From Patescibacteria group bacterium (GTDB lineage: Bacteria; Patescibacteriota; Microgenomatia; PFEM01; JAHIFH01): a DNA stretch of 18,624 nucleotides. The stretch is from contig JAHIFH010000042.1 of the NCBI GenBank assembly GCA_018900995.1, positions 1 through 18,624 on the forward strand, in the 5' to 3' direction. A program made the translations under genes and the position numbers. Positions 1 to 6,585 of this stretch are shown here, one piece after another. The notes below the pieces were generated by a model. The model saw only the letters and a list, made by a program, of their open reading frames with translations, ran no database searches and was not told the origin of the DNA. Within the stretch, counting starts at the first letter, position 1; each line of letters starts with the position of its first letter.

Positions 1-507
1 TATCAACCCTTTCGCTTGCTTTTGGTTTTGCCAGCTTTTTATCTTCTTTTAACTTGGGGGATTTCTCAAATTAGGACTACCACGATTCGAATCATAGTAG
101 TCGTTTTTATTCTTTTAGTTAATTTAATCTCCGCTGGTGTTTACTACACCAATCCTTATTTTTATCGAGAAGATTGGCGAGGACTGGTTCAATTTATTGA
201 ATCGCAACCAAAAGAAGAAAAAGTGGCGATTTTACCCTCCTACAATTCCTATTGGCCCTATGAATATTATTCAACCAAGAAGGTCCCGCTGGTCGGTTTG
301 AGCGATGGTTTTCGCATGGTGGAAGAGAGAGATTTGGAGAAGAGGCTGCAACACTACTCAGAGAGTACTATTTATTATATACGCTATCTAGTGCCAATGT
401 TTGATCCTCAAGAACAGACAGTCTTATGGCTTAATCAAAACGGCTTTGTTAAAATAAAGGAAGTAAGTTTTAATCAGATTCCTGTATGGATATACGAACC
501 AATATAA
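1..507 (+). CDS. GT-C family membrane glycosyltransferase, C-terminal part (partial at 5' end)
   Basis: The frame is open from the first base, so the gene starts before the window; a TTG at 16 falls inside it and is not taken as a start. The visible 168 residues begin with two closely spaced hydrophobic segments, then a soluble C-terminal tail of about 115 residues with an aromatic YREDWRGLVQFIE stretch. This hydrophobic-bundle-then-tail layout matches the C-terminal end of GT39/GT83-like enzymes, which transfer sugars from polyprenyl-phosphate donors on the outer membrane face. The tail resembles in layout that of the complete GT-C protein at 1632-3251. The catalytic N-terminal loop is not in the window, so the class rests on architecture and context. 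The stop TAA at 505-507 is the first part of a hairpin repeat. Confidence 0.6.
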   Translation, partial: YQPFRLLLVLPAFYLLLTWGISQIRTTTIRIIVVVFILLVNLISAGVYYTNPYFYREDWRGLVQFIESQPKEEKVAILPSYNSYWPYEYYSTKKVPLVGLSDGFRMVEERDLEKRLQHYSESTIYYIRYLVPMFDPQEQTVLWLNQNGFVKIKEVSFNQIPVWIYEPI

Positions 508-550
508 GAACCTCGCTTCGCGAGAACCTTATTTCTCGCAGGCGCTCGAA
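505..550 (+). repeat. Intergenic hairpin repeat, copy 1
   Basis: The whole gap between two genes is one repeat. It reads AGAACCT (507-513), CGCTTCGCG (514-522), AGAACCT (523-529), then TTCTCGC (533-539) and CTCGAA (545-550), ending at the ATG at 551. CTCGC (512-516) pairs with GCGAG (520-524) around a TTC loop. An alternative 7-bp stem pairs GCGAGAA (520-526) with TTCTCGC (533-539). A close second copy lies at 3249-3294. No T-run follows, so it is not an obvious intrinsic terminator. Confidence 0.8.
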
Positions 551-1672
551 ATGAAAATCGGAATTGATATCAGTCAAATAGTTCACTGGACCGGGGTTTC
601 TTTTTATACCCGGAATTTAGTTAAAGCTCTCGCCAAGATTGATAAGAAAAACCAATATCTTCTTTTTGGCGGCTCTTTAAGGCGAAAGGATGTTCTTCAG
701 GATTTTGTCGATGAGATTCAAGCAATTAATAAAAACTTTAGCGCCAAAATCATTACTTTGCCCCCGACATTGGCAGAGCTGCTTTTTAATCGTTGCCATT
801 GTTTACCAATTGAGAAATTTATTGGTCCGATTGATATTTTTCATACTTCTGATTGGACCGAACCACCAGCTAAAGCGGCTAAGATAACTACCCTTCACGA
901 TCTCACTTTTCTCAAAACCGGGAAAGAAGTTCACCCTCGAGTTCTAAATGCCCACCGGCGCCGTCTTAATTGGGTTAAAAAAGAAGCTGATTTAATTATT
1001 GCTGTTTCCCAGGCTACCAAACAAGATGCAGTAAAAATTTTGGAGATAAAGCCTAGCCAGGTAAGAGTTATTTATGAAGCAGCTCCTGAAGACCTGGAAA
1101 GGGTTAGAGAGGAAAAGAAAATCGAAAAAATAAAAAGAGAATACGGTATCAAAGGTAACTATCTTTTAGTCATTGCTCCTTGGCAACCAAGAAAAAATTT
1201 TAAACGAATTATTCAGGCTTTTAAGATGCTTAGCGATTTAGACCTAAGTTTAGTTGTCGTCGGCTATTCAGAAATAAAGATTCCTTTAGGTGATAAAAAA
1301 ATAATTTTTACTGATTTTGTTTCCCAAGGGGAAAAGATTAATGCTCTTTACAGCGGCGCTAGTTGTTTAGTTTATCCCTCGCTTTATGAAGGTTTTGGTT
1401 TACCTATTTTAGAGGCTTTCATTTGTGGTTGTCCGGTAGTTACCTCGAATGTTTCCAGTATGCCGGAGGTGGCAGGGAAAGCAGCGGTTTTGGTTAATCC
1501 AAGAAGCATCAGCGATATTGCTCGAGGAATAAACGAGGCTCTTGAGAAAAGAGAAGTTCTAATTAAAGCCGGCTTAAAAAGAGCCAAGCAATTTTCTTGG
1601 GAAAAGGCAGCTAGGGAGACCTTAAAAGTTTATGAAGAGGCTTATCAAATCCATCAAAAAAAGCAAATTTGA
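551..1672 (+). CDS. GT4 family glycosyltransferase
   Basis: This 373-residue protein has the two-domain GT-B fold of family 4 retaining glycosyltransferases, which use nucleotide-sugar donors at the cytoplasmic face. The N-terminal domain opens with MKIGIDISQ and an acceptor-side glycine region. The C-terminal donor domain starts near residue 205 with the RKNFKRIIQAF type of motif. It carries the EX7E motif with E280 and E288 in an EGFGLPILE segment, followed by CPVVTSNVSSMPEVAG, a hallmark of the group. Length is normal. The ATG at 551 follows the hairpin repeat directly; no strong Shine-Dalgarno is seen, because the upstream bases belong to the repeat. Donor and acceptor sugars cannot be read from sequence; mannosyl transfer is common in close relatives. 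Its end overlaps the next gene by 41 nt in another frame. Confidence 0.9.
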   Translation: MKIGIDISQIVHWTGVSFYTRNLVKALAKIDKKNQYLLFGGSLRRKDVLQDFVDEIQAINKNFSAKIITLPPTLAELLFNRCHCLPIEKFIGPIDIFHTSDWTEPPAKAAKITTLHDLTFLKTGKEVHPRVLNAHRRRLNWVKKEADLIIAVSQATKQDAVKILEIKPSQVRVIYEAAPEDLERVREEKKIEKIKREYGIKGNYLLVIAPWQPRKNFKRIIQAFKMLSDLDLSLVVVGYSEIKIPLGDKKIIFTDFVSQGEKINALYSGASCLVYPSLYEGFGLPILEAFICGCPVVTSNVSSMPEVAGKAAVLVNPRSISDIARGINEALEKREVLIKAGLKRAKQFSWEKAARETLKVYEEAYQIHQKKQI

Positions 1673-3251
1673 AACTGCTATTCTGGCAGCTATTGTTCTC
1701 CTCGCCATTTTTCTTCGTTTCTACAAGATTAACGAGCTTCATTTTTTTACTTATGACCAGGCGCGGGATAATTTAATTGCCAAGAGAATTTTAGTTGACC
1801 ACAAATGGACCTTGCTCGGTCCTCAAAGTTCCATGCGGGGCGTTTATTTGCCTCCCTACTATTACTATACCCTTGTTCCAATTTTATGGTTATCAAGATT
1901 AAATCCAGTCGGTGTCGATATTTACACGGCTCTGATTGGTGTTTTGACAGTCATCCTTGTCTGGTATTTTTGCCGGGAGGTTCTTGGTCAAATTCCTGCC
2001 TTGATGACCAGTGCTCTTTATGCCACTTCGCCCCTAATTGTTGAACTTTCTCATCGCGCCTGGAACCCGAACACTCAACCCCTTTTTATTCTTTTAAGCC
2101 TTTTTTTCTGGTACAGACTTTGGACAACTAAAAAAGAAAAATATTTACTTTTCTCCTCTCTGTCTTTTGGTTACGCCACTAATCTTCATTATGGTGCTCT
2201 ATGTTTATTACCAATTTGGCTATTTGCCTTTTTCTGGTTTTTGGTTAAGTCAAAGAAAAAAAGACTGATTTTATTTTCCTTGCTGGTTCTCTTTCTTTTT
2301 GGCGCTCCTCTTATTCTTTTTGATCTTCGCCACCAATTTATGTTAACTAAAAATATTTATACTTACTTTTTTGCTGGAGAGAGAATTAGCCTCTCGCCGA
2401 AGAAATTTTTTGAGCCCATGGTGGCTTCCGTTTTTGAATTATTTGTTGCTCTTCTTTCTGGGACGTTTCTGAAAACAGCCCAGGTGCCTTTTGAATTTTG
2501 GGGTAAAGCCAAATCTATTCTGAGTTTTGCTCCAGTTTCCATAATCGCTCATAAACCACTATTAGTTCAATTTCAGTGGTGGGGGATTGGCTTACTGGGA
2601 GTAATTATTACAGCCATTCTCTGGTTCTTTGCAAAACAAAGAGGTAAAAGGGGAGAAAAGCATCGAAAGGCGAGCGTTTTTCTTTATTTAATCATCAGCA
2701 GTATTTTTATCAGCGCCCTAGTCAGTCGTTTTTATATCGGCAAATTCTATTTCTTTTATTATATTTTTATTTATTCTCTGCCTTTCTTGTTTCTTAGTTT
2801 CGTTTTTTGGTTTTTTTGGCAGAAAAAATGGTCAAGAATTTTGGTCTTTCTTATTTTTCTTTGGATGTTTATCTTTAACCTTCGGCACGCTTTAATCTTT
2901 GAGTCACCAGAAAGAACCATTAATGATATTCAACAAGCGGCTCAAGTGATTACTGACGATGTCGAGCCTGGAAGGAGCTTTAATATTGCTGCCAATTATA
3001 GAAGCCCTGATCGCTGGGACCATAATGCCGTTGATTATCGTTATTTTGTTGAAGCTTATTACGGCAAGCGGGCTTTAGATTGGCAGCCCGAAGATTATAA
3101 AAAAGCAGAAGTTCTATATGTCGTGGCTGAAGGAGGACTGCCTGATCCAGTTAACACTCAAATCATGGAGATTTACACTTTTGAACCCAAGAAAATTTTA
3201 AATACTTGGGAGTTGCCCAAAGGTGTAGTAATCTATAAGTTAGGGAAATAA
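1632..3251 (+). CDS. GT-C (GT39/GT83-like) membrane glycosyltransferase
   Basis: A 539-residue polytopic membrane protein. After a basic start (KRLIKSIKKSK) comes a first transmembrane helix at about residues 14-30, then a first outer loop with FTYDQARD (D42 and D46). Acidic residues just after helix 1 are the catalytic feature of GT-C enzymes that use polyprenyl-phosphate sugars. About ten further hydrophobic segments follow to about residue 430, then a soluble tail of roughly 110 residues rich in Tyr, Trp and Asp. Length fits bacterial GT39/GT83 proteins. The ATG at 1632 is inside the preceding gene; the overlap is long, but the basic N-terminus followed by helix 1 is typical, so I keep this start. 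It probably adds a sugar to a lipid-linked glycan or protein outside the membrane. Sugar and acceptor are unknown. Confidence 0.85.
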   Translation: MKRLIKSIKKSKFETAILAAIVLLAIFLRFYKINELHFFTYDQARDNLIAKRILVDHKWTLLGPQSSMRGVYLPPYYYYTLVPILWLSRLNPVGVDIYTALIGVLTVILVWYFCREVLGQIPALMTSALYATSPLIVELSHRAWNPNTQPLFILLSLFFWYRLWTTKKEKYLLFSSLSFGYATNLHYGALCLLPIWLFAFFWFLVKSKKKRLILFSLLVLFLFGAPLILFDLRHQFMLTKNIYTYFFAGERISLSPKKFFEPMVASVFELFVALLSGTFLKTAQVPFEFWGKAKSILSFAPVSIIAHKPLLVQFQWWGIGLLGVIITAILWFFAKQRGKRGEKHRKASVFLYLIISSIFISALVSRFYIGKFYFFYYIFIYSLPFLFLSFVFWFFWQKKWSRILVFLIFLWMFIFNLRHALIFESPERTINDIQQAAQVITDDVEPGRSFNIAANYRSPDRWDHNAVDYRYFVEAYYGKRALDWQPEDYKKAEVLYVVAEGGLPDPVNTQIMEIYTFEPKKILNTWELPKGVVIYKLGK

Positions 3252-3294
3252 GAACCTGCGCTTCGCGCAGAACCTTGTTTCTCGCAAGCTCGAA
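3249..3294 (+). repeat. Intergenic hairpin repeat, copy 2
   Basis: This is a second copy of the repeat at 505-550, again running from the stop codon of a GT-C gene almost to the ATG of a GT4 gene. It reads AGAACCT (3251-3257), GCGCTTCGCGC (3258-3268), AGAACCT (3269-3275), then TTTCTCGCA and GCTCGAA. The stem is CTGCGC (3256-3261) with GCGCAG (3265-3270) around a TTC loop, one base pair longer than in copy 1. The extra G and the extra C lie on opposite sides of the stem, so pairing is kept. No T-run follows the hairpin. Confidence 0.8.
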
Positions 3295-3300
3295 ATAACA

Positions 3301-4437
3301 ATGAAAATCGCCCTTGTCGGCTACGAAGCGAATATCAAAAACCGAGTTGGTTCCAATCAATATGCTTTTGAATTGATTAAAGCCATTTATCAATTAGACA
3401 AAAAGAACCAGTACACGGTTTTTCTTCCGAGCTCGTCTCTGCCTGATTTACCTAAAGAAAGAAAAAATTGGCAATATCAGGTGGTTAGTCCAAGAAAATT
3501 ATGGAATATTTTTGGCTTACCACGGGCTTTATACCAACAAAAGCCAGACATTGTTTTTAACCCAGGACATTATTCTCCTTTGTTTTCTCCTGCTCCCCTT
3601 ATCGTTTCGATTATGGATTTGGGCTATCTCCGTTTTCCCGAACAATTCACCAAGCCAATTTACTGGAAGCTCAAGCTTTGGACGGGCTTGTCAATCAAGC
3701 GCGCCAGGCATATTTTTGCTATCTCAGAATCGACGAAGAATGATATAATAGAATACTACCGAGTGAGCCCAGATAAGATTACGGTTACTTATCCAGGGTA
3801 CGATAGAGACAAATTTAATATCAGAGTAAAAGAGCGAGAGGGCGAGAAGGTAAAAAGGAAATATAAGATTAAAGGGGACTACATTTTATTTTTGGGCACC
3901 TTAAAGCCAAATAAGAATATCGAGGGATTGTTGGAAGCATTTAAGCTAGTGGCTAGTGATCAGTGGTTGGTGATTAGAAAGAAAAAACCAGTCACTAGTC
4001 ACCGGTCACCAATCACTCTCGTTATTGCTGGTAGAAAAGGCTGGTTGTTTCAGTCAATTTTTGAGAAAGTCAAAGAGTTGAGTTTAGAAGATAAGGTGAT
4101 TTTCACCGATTTTGTACCTGAAGATGATGTTTCGGTTTTGATGAAGGGAGCAAAAGTTTTTGTTTTGCCCAGTTTCTGGGAAGGATTTGGAATTCCGGTG
4201 GTGGAAGCCATGGCTTGTGGGACACCGGTAGTTGTTTCTAATGCCGGAAGTTTGCCGGAAATAGTCGGGGAGGGCGGGGTAATCGTTAATCCTTACAATC
4301 CTGAAGAAATCGCTCGGGGAATAAAGAAAGCAATTGACAATAAAGATGATTTAATTAAAAAAGGGCTGAAACAGGCACAAAAATTTAGTTGGCAAGAATG
4401 TGCCAAAAAAACAATTAAAGTTTTAGAAAGGATGTAA
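3301..4437 (+). CDS. GT4 family glycosyltransferase carrying an in-frame palindromic insertion
   Basis: A 378-residue GT-B enzyme. The N-terminal domain begins MKIALVGYEAN; the donor domain starts near residue 195 with DYILFLGTLKPNKNIEGLLEAF. The EX7E motif is E294 and E302 in EGFGIPVVE, followed by a GTPVVVSNAGSLPEIVG segment. Between LLEAF and LVIAG, where family members usually have about eleven residues, this protein has about 25. The surplus (residues 216-239, with SDQWLVIRKKKP) is encoded by the 70-nt palindromic element at 3948-4017. The site is an expected surface loop before a core strand, so the enzyme could still fold. The ATG at 3301 follows the hairpin repeat. The next gene starts 2 nt after the stop, which suggests translational coupling. 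Sugar specificity is unknown. Confidence 0.9.
   Translation: MKIALVGYEANIKNRVGSNQYAFELIKAIYQLDKKNQYTVFLPSSSLPDLPKERKNWQYQVVSPRKLWNIFGLPRALYQQKPDIVFNPGHYSPLFSPAPLIVSIMDLGYLRFPEQFTKPIYWKLKLWTGLSIKRARHIFAISESTKNDIIEYYRVSPDKITVTYPGYDRDKFNIRVKEREGEKVKRKYKIKGDYILFLGTLKPNKNIEGLLEAFKLVASDQWLVIRKKKPVTSHRSPITLVIAGRKGWLFQSIFEKVKELSLEDKVIFTDFVPEDDVSVLMKGAKVFVLPSFWEGFGIPVVEAMACGTPVVVSNAGSLPEIVGEGGVIVNPYNPEEIARGIKKAIDNKDDLIKKGLKQAQKFSWQECAKKTIKVLERM
3948..4017 (+). repeat. 70-nt heptamer palindromic element, copy 1 (inside a GT4 gene)
   Basis: Ten consecutive heptamers in register. Left arm: AGTGGCT, AGTGATC, AGTGGTT, GGTGATT (3948-3975). Spacer: AGAAAGAAAAAACC (3976-3989). Right arm: AGTCACT, AGTCACC, GGTCACC, AATCACT (3990-4017). 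The right arm is the reverse complement of the left at 19 of 28 positions, and the other nine differ only by transitions. In plus-strand RNA 25 of 28 positions could pair, counting G-U. In the left arm only one of the three forward frames is free of stops, and it is the one used. A second copy with an identical spacer is at 5742-5811. Confidence 0.88.
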
Positions 4438-4439
4438 TA

Positions 4440-5078
4440 ATGCTTTATTCAGAAAATATTAAATTAACCAAAAAAGGAATCAGTTTTACTGATAAACACG
4501 GCAACCCTTTAGAGATAGGCGAAGCTTTTCGTCGGGCTTTTGTTCGCTTTTACAACTGGTGGCTTGATTTCAAAATCTTTGTAGTTAATCGTAGTGGTTG
4601 GTGCCCTTTCTGGTTTTGGCGAAGGTTCATTTATAAACTAGCGGGAATAAAAATTGGTAAAAATTCAAGAATTCATGTTTTTTGTCGTTTCTATGAGACC
4701 AAAAACATTGTCATTGGTGAAGATACCATCGTTGGAGAGCAATCAGTTCTTGACGGTAGAGGCAAATTAATAATCGGCAATCACGTTGACATCGCTTCTC
4801 AAGTAATGATTTACAATTCTGAACATAAAATTAATCACCCTGAGTTTAAAGCAACAGAAGAGCCAGTTGAAATTGATGATTATGTTTTTATTGGCCCCCG
4901 GGCGATTATTCAGCCAGGAATCAAGATTGGCAAAGGAGCAATTATTGCTGCCGGTGCGGTGGTGACCAAAGATGTTCTTCCTGGCAAGGTTGTTGGCGGC
5001 GTCCCGGCAAAAGAAATTAGCGAGCGTAAATTAAAAGAATATAAATATCGCTTAGGTAGAAAGCGTCTTTTTCGGTGA
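4440..5078 (+). CDS. Hexapeptide-repeat sugar O-acyltransferase (LbH/MAT-like)
   Basis: A 212-residue protein with a left-handed beta-helix from about residue 67 to 195. Imperfect hexapeptide turns are visible: IKIGKN, IVIGEDTIVGEQ, LIIGNHVDIAS, VFIGPRAIIQPGIKIGKGAIIAAGAVV, and the closing GVPAKEI typical of maltose/galactoside acetyltransferase-like enzymes. H129, in a YNSEH segment between helix coils, corresponds to the usual catalytic histidine. The enzyme most likely transfers acetyl or another acyl group from CoA to a hydroxyl of the glycan or its lipid-linked precursor in the cytoplasm. The N-terminal 65 residues are rich in Trp and Phe, and may bind membrane or acceptor; I do not recognise them as a domain. 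It starts 2 nt after the preceding stop, and its TGA overlaps the next ATG by one base. Confidence 0.87.
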   Translation: MLYSENIKLTKKGISFTDKHGNPLEIGEAFRRAFVRFYNWWLDFKIFVVNRSGWCPFWFWRRFIYKLAGIKIGKNSRIHVFCRFYETKNIVIGEDTIVGEQSVLDGRGKLIIGNHVDIASQVMIYNSEHKINHPEFKATEEPVEIDDYVFIGPRAIIQPGIKIGKGAIIAAGAVVTKDVLPGKVVGGVPAKEISERKLKEYKYRLGRKRLFR

Positions 5079-5683
5079 TGAACTTTAGAGAAATTTTCCA
5101 AAAGAAATGGGCTAAAATCGTGGGCTTGGCAGCCCTCCTCATTTACCTTCTAGGAGTGGTTTACCTTCTTCTTCCTGGTCCTAATTTGCCTGATTTAGAA
5201 CCAGCCTTTCGTTCAACCGAGCCAGGAGATACTTGGCAAATTCCTGGTGTCTGGGCTTTTTACACTGATCTTTCCCGGCGCGAGTCAATTGATTTTTTTG
5301 AAAAAGCTTTTTCTCGTTCTTCTTTTCTTAATCTCCCTTTACCTACTTTTCGCCTCAATCATCCGCCAGAGTATGCTCGAGAAACAATCCGCGACACCCT
5401 TGCTTCTAATTTTTATGAAGAACTTATTCATCCTTTAAGAGAATCTCTTTTTATTAGTGGCTGGATTCCTAGCGAAGACCAAGTCTATTTATCCCAGTCA
5501 AAAGAAGCAATTACTTATTTTTTAATTGAAGGCAAACAGTACAATGCTAAAATCACTCTTTATCATGTCAAGTCTCCGATTTGGGCGACACTATTGATTT
5601 GGACGGGCATCATTGTTTCTTCTTTAGTTTTAGCCTGGTTGGTGATTAAAATTATTCGGTCTCCATGGCTAAAAAGAAAATAA
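5078..5683 (+). CDS. Two-helix membrane protein of unknown function
   Basis: I do not recognise a family. The protein has 201 residues from the ATG at 5078, which shares one base with the upstream TGA; a GTG at 5075 would add one residue. A basic N-terminus leads to a transmembrane helix at about residues 14-32. An outer domain of about 130 residues follows, with conserved-looking aromatic and acidic stretches (DTWQIPGVWAFYTDLS, FEKAF, NFYEELIHPLRESLFISGW). A second helix lies near residues 168-192, ending in a basic tail. This is the topology of a small periplasm-facing protein with both ends in the cytoplasm, loosely like chain-length regulators. There is no visible Wzz motif, so that role is speculation. 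It lies between the acyltransferase and a GT2 and overlaps the GT2 start by 19 nt, so it is probably co-expressed with the glycan genes. Confidence 0.72.
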   Translation: MNFREIFQKKWAKIVGLAALLIYLLGVVYLLLPGPNLPDLEPAFRSTEPGDTWQIPGVWAFYTDLSRRESIDFFEKAFSRSSFLNLPLPTFRLNHPPEYARETIRDTLASNFYEELIHPLRESLFISGWIPSEDQVYLSQSKEAITYFLIEGKQYNAKITLYHVKSPIWATLLIWTGIIVSSLVLAWLVIKIIRSPWLKRK

Positions 5684-6585
5684 TTTCCATCATTATTCTT
5701 AGTTGGAATACGAAGAAACTTCTCAGACAGTGTCTGAAATCAGTGGTCAGTGACCAGTGGCTAGTGACTAGAAAGAAAAAACCAACCACCAACCACCAAC
5801 TACCAACTACCGAAATCATTGTTGTTGATAATGCCTCAACTGATGGCTCACCGGAAATGGTGGAAGAAATGGTGACTAGCACTCTGCATTTAATTAAAAA
5901 CAAGAAAAATCTTGGCTATGGAGCGGGTAATAATCAGGGAATGAGAAAAGCTAAAGGTGACTATTTTCTTTTGCTTAATTCAGACACACTTGTTAAAAAC
6001 AAGGCGCCAGTAAAAATGGCGCAGTTTCTTGGCCAACATCCTGAAGTAGGAGCAATTGGTTGTAAACTGCTTAATCAGGATGGTTCTGACCAGCCGTCAT
6101 TCGGCCTGTTTCCTAATTTATTGGTAACTCTGGTAATGCTGTTTGCTGAACATTGGCTAGGCGAAAGTTTCGTTCGTCGCAGTGGCGATAAAGTTAAGGA
6201 AACGGATTGGGTTATGGGTGCGGCTTTGATGGTAAAAAGGGAGGCAGCAGAGAAAGCCGGACCTATGGACGAAGGAATTTTTATGTATATGGATGAAGTT
6301 GAATGGTGTCGTCGAATAAAAAAGTCCGGTTACCGGGTAATGTTTTATCCCGGCGCAGAAATTACTCATCTCGGCAGAGGAAGTTCCAAAACTGGCAGAA
6401 AAGATCCGATTTTAAATATTTACCGTGGTTTAATTTATTTTTATAAAAAACACTATCCTCGCTGGCAACTGCCAATTTTGAGATTAATGTTAAAATTAAA
6501 GGCAGCCGGTACATTATTATTGGGTTATTTAACTAATAATCAATATCTTAAGGAAACCTATGGTCAAGCGCTTAAAATCAGTTAA
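5665..6585 (+). CDS. GT2 family glycosyltransferase (rhamnosyltransferase-like) with an in-frame palindromic insertion
   Basis: A 306-residue GT-A enzyme of family 2. The core begins at residue 4 with IISIIILSWNTKKLLRQCL. The nucleotide-binding VVDNASTDGSPEMV, the NLGYGAGNNQGM segment and the metal-site region LLNSDTLV follow, with an acceptor-side MDEVEWCRRIKKSGY. This order matches the rhamnosyltransferase-like branch that transfers dTDP- or GDP-sugars to lipid-linked glycans. Between CL and EIIVVDN, where relatives have roughly 11-13 residues, there are about 25. The surplus, at about residues 26-50 and containing SDQWLVTRKKKP, is encoded by the palindromic element at 5742-5811. The other GT2 of this cluster (10747-11655) lacks it. 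Both the start and the end overlap neighbouring genes (19 and 26 nt). Donor sugar is not determinable. Confidence 0.88.
   Translation: MAKKKIISIIILSWNTKKLLRQCLKSVVSDQWLVTRKKKPTTNHQLPTTEIIVVDNASTDGSPEMVEEMVTSTLHLIKNKKNLGYGAGNNQGMRKAKGDYFLLLNSDTLVKNKAPVKMAQFLGQHPEVGAIGCKLLNQDGSDQPSFGLFPNLLVTLVMLFAEHWLGESFVRRSGDKVKETDWVMGAALMVKREAAEKAGPMDEGIFMYMDEVEWCRRIKKSGYRVMFYPGAEITHLGRGSSKTGRKDPILNIYRGLIYFYKKHYPRWQLPILRLMLKLKAAGTLLLGYLTNNQYLKETYGQALKIS
5742..5811 (+). repeat. 70-nt heptamer palindromic element, copy 2 (inside a GT2 gene)
   Basis: Same architecture as 3948-4017. Left arm: AGTGGTC, AGTGACC, AGTGGCT, AGTGACT (5742-5769). Spacer: AGAAAGAAAAAACC (5770-5783), identical to copy 1. Right arm: AACCACC twice and AACTACC twice (5784-5811). 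The arms are complementary at 15 of 28 positions; the other 13 are all transitions, and 11 of these would be G-U pairs in minus-strand RNA. The coding frame through the element is the same as in copy 1 and is the only forward frame without a stop in the left arm. GAAATCA occurs at 5736-5742 and again at 5812-5818. Confidence 0.88.

Noticed and set aside
508..550. Intrinsic terminator between the first two genes
   Set aside because: The hairpin is short and no T-run follows; a related copy sits in the same position before another GT4 gene, so a repeat is the better reading.
1632..1672. Frameshift or assembly error at the 41-nt overlap of the GT4 and GT-C genes
   Set aside because: Both proteins are complete and have normal ends: the GT4 finishes after its usual terminal helix and the GT-C begins with a typical basic N-terminus and helix 1.
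3948..5811. CRISPR array or diversity-generating retroelement variable repeat
   Set aside because: Units are 7 nt with no spacers, no Cas or reverse transcriptase gene is present, and variation is transition-wide rather than limited to adenines.
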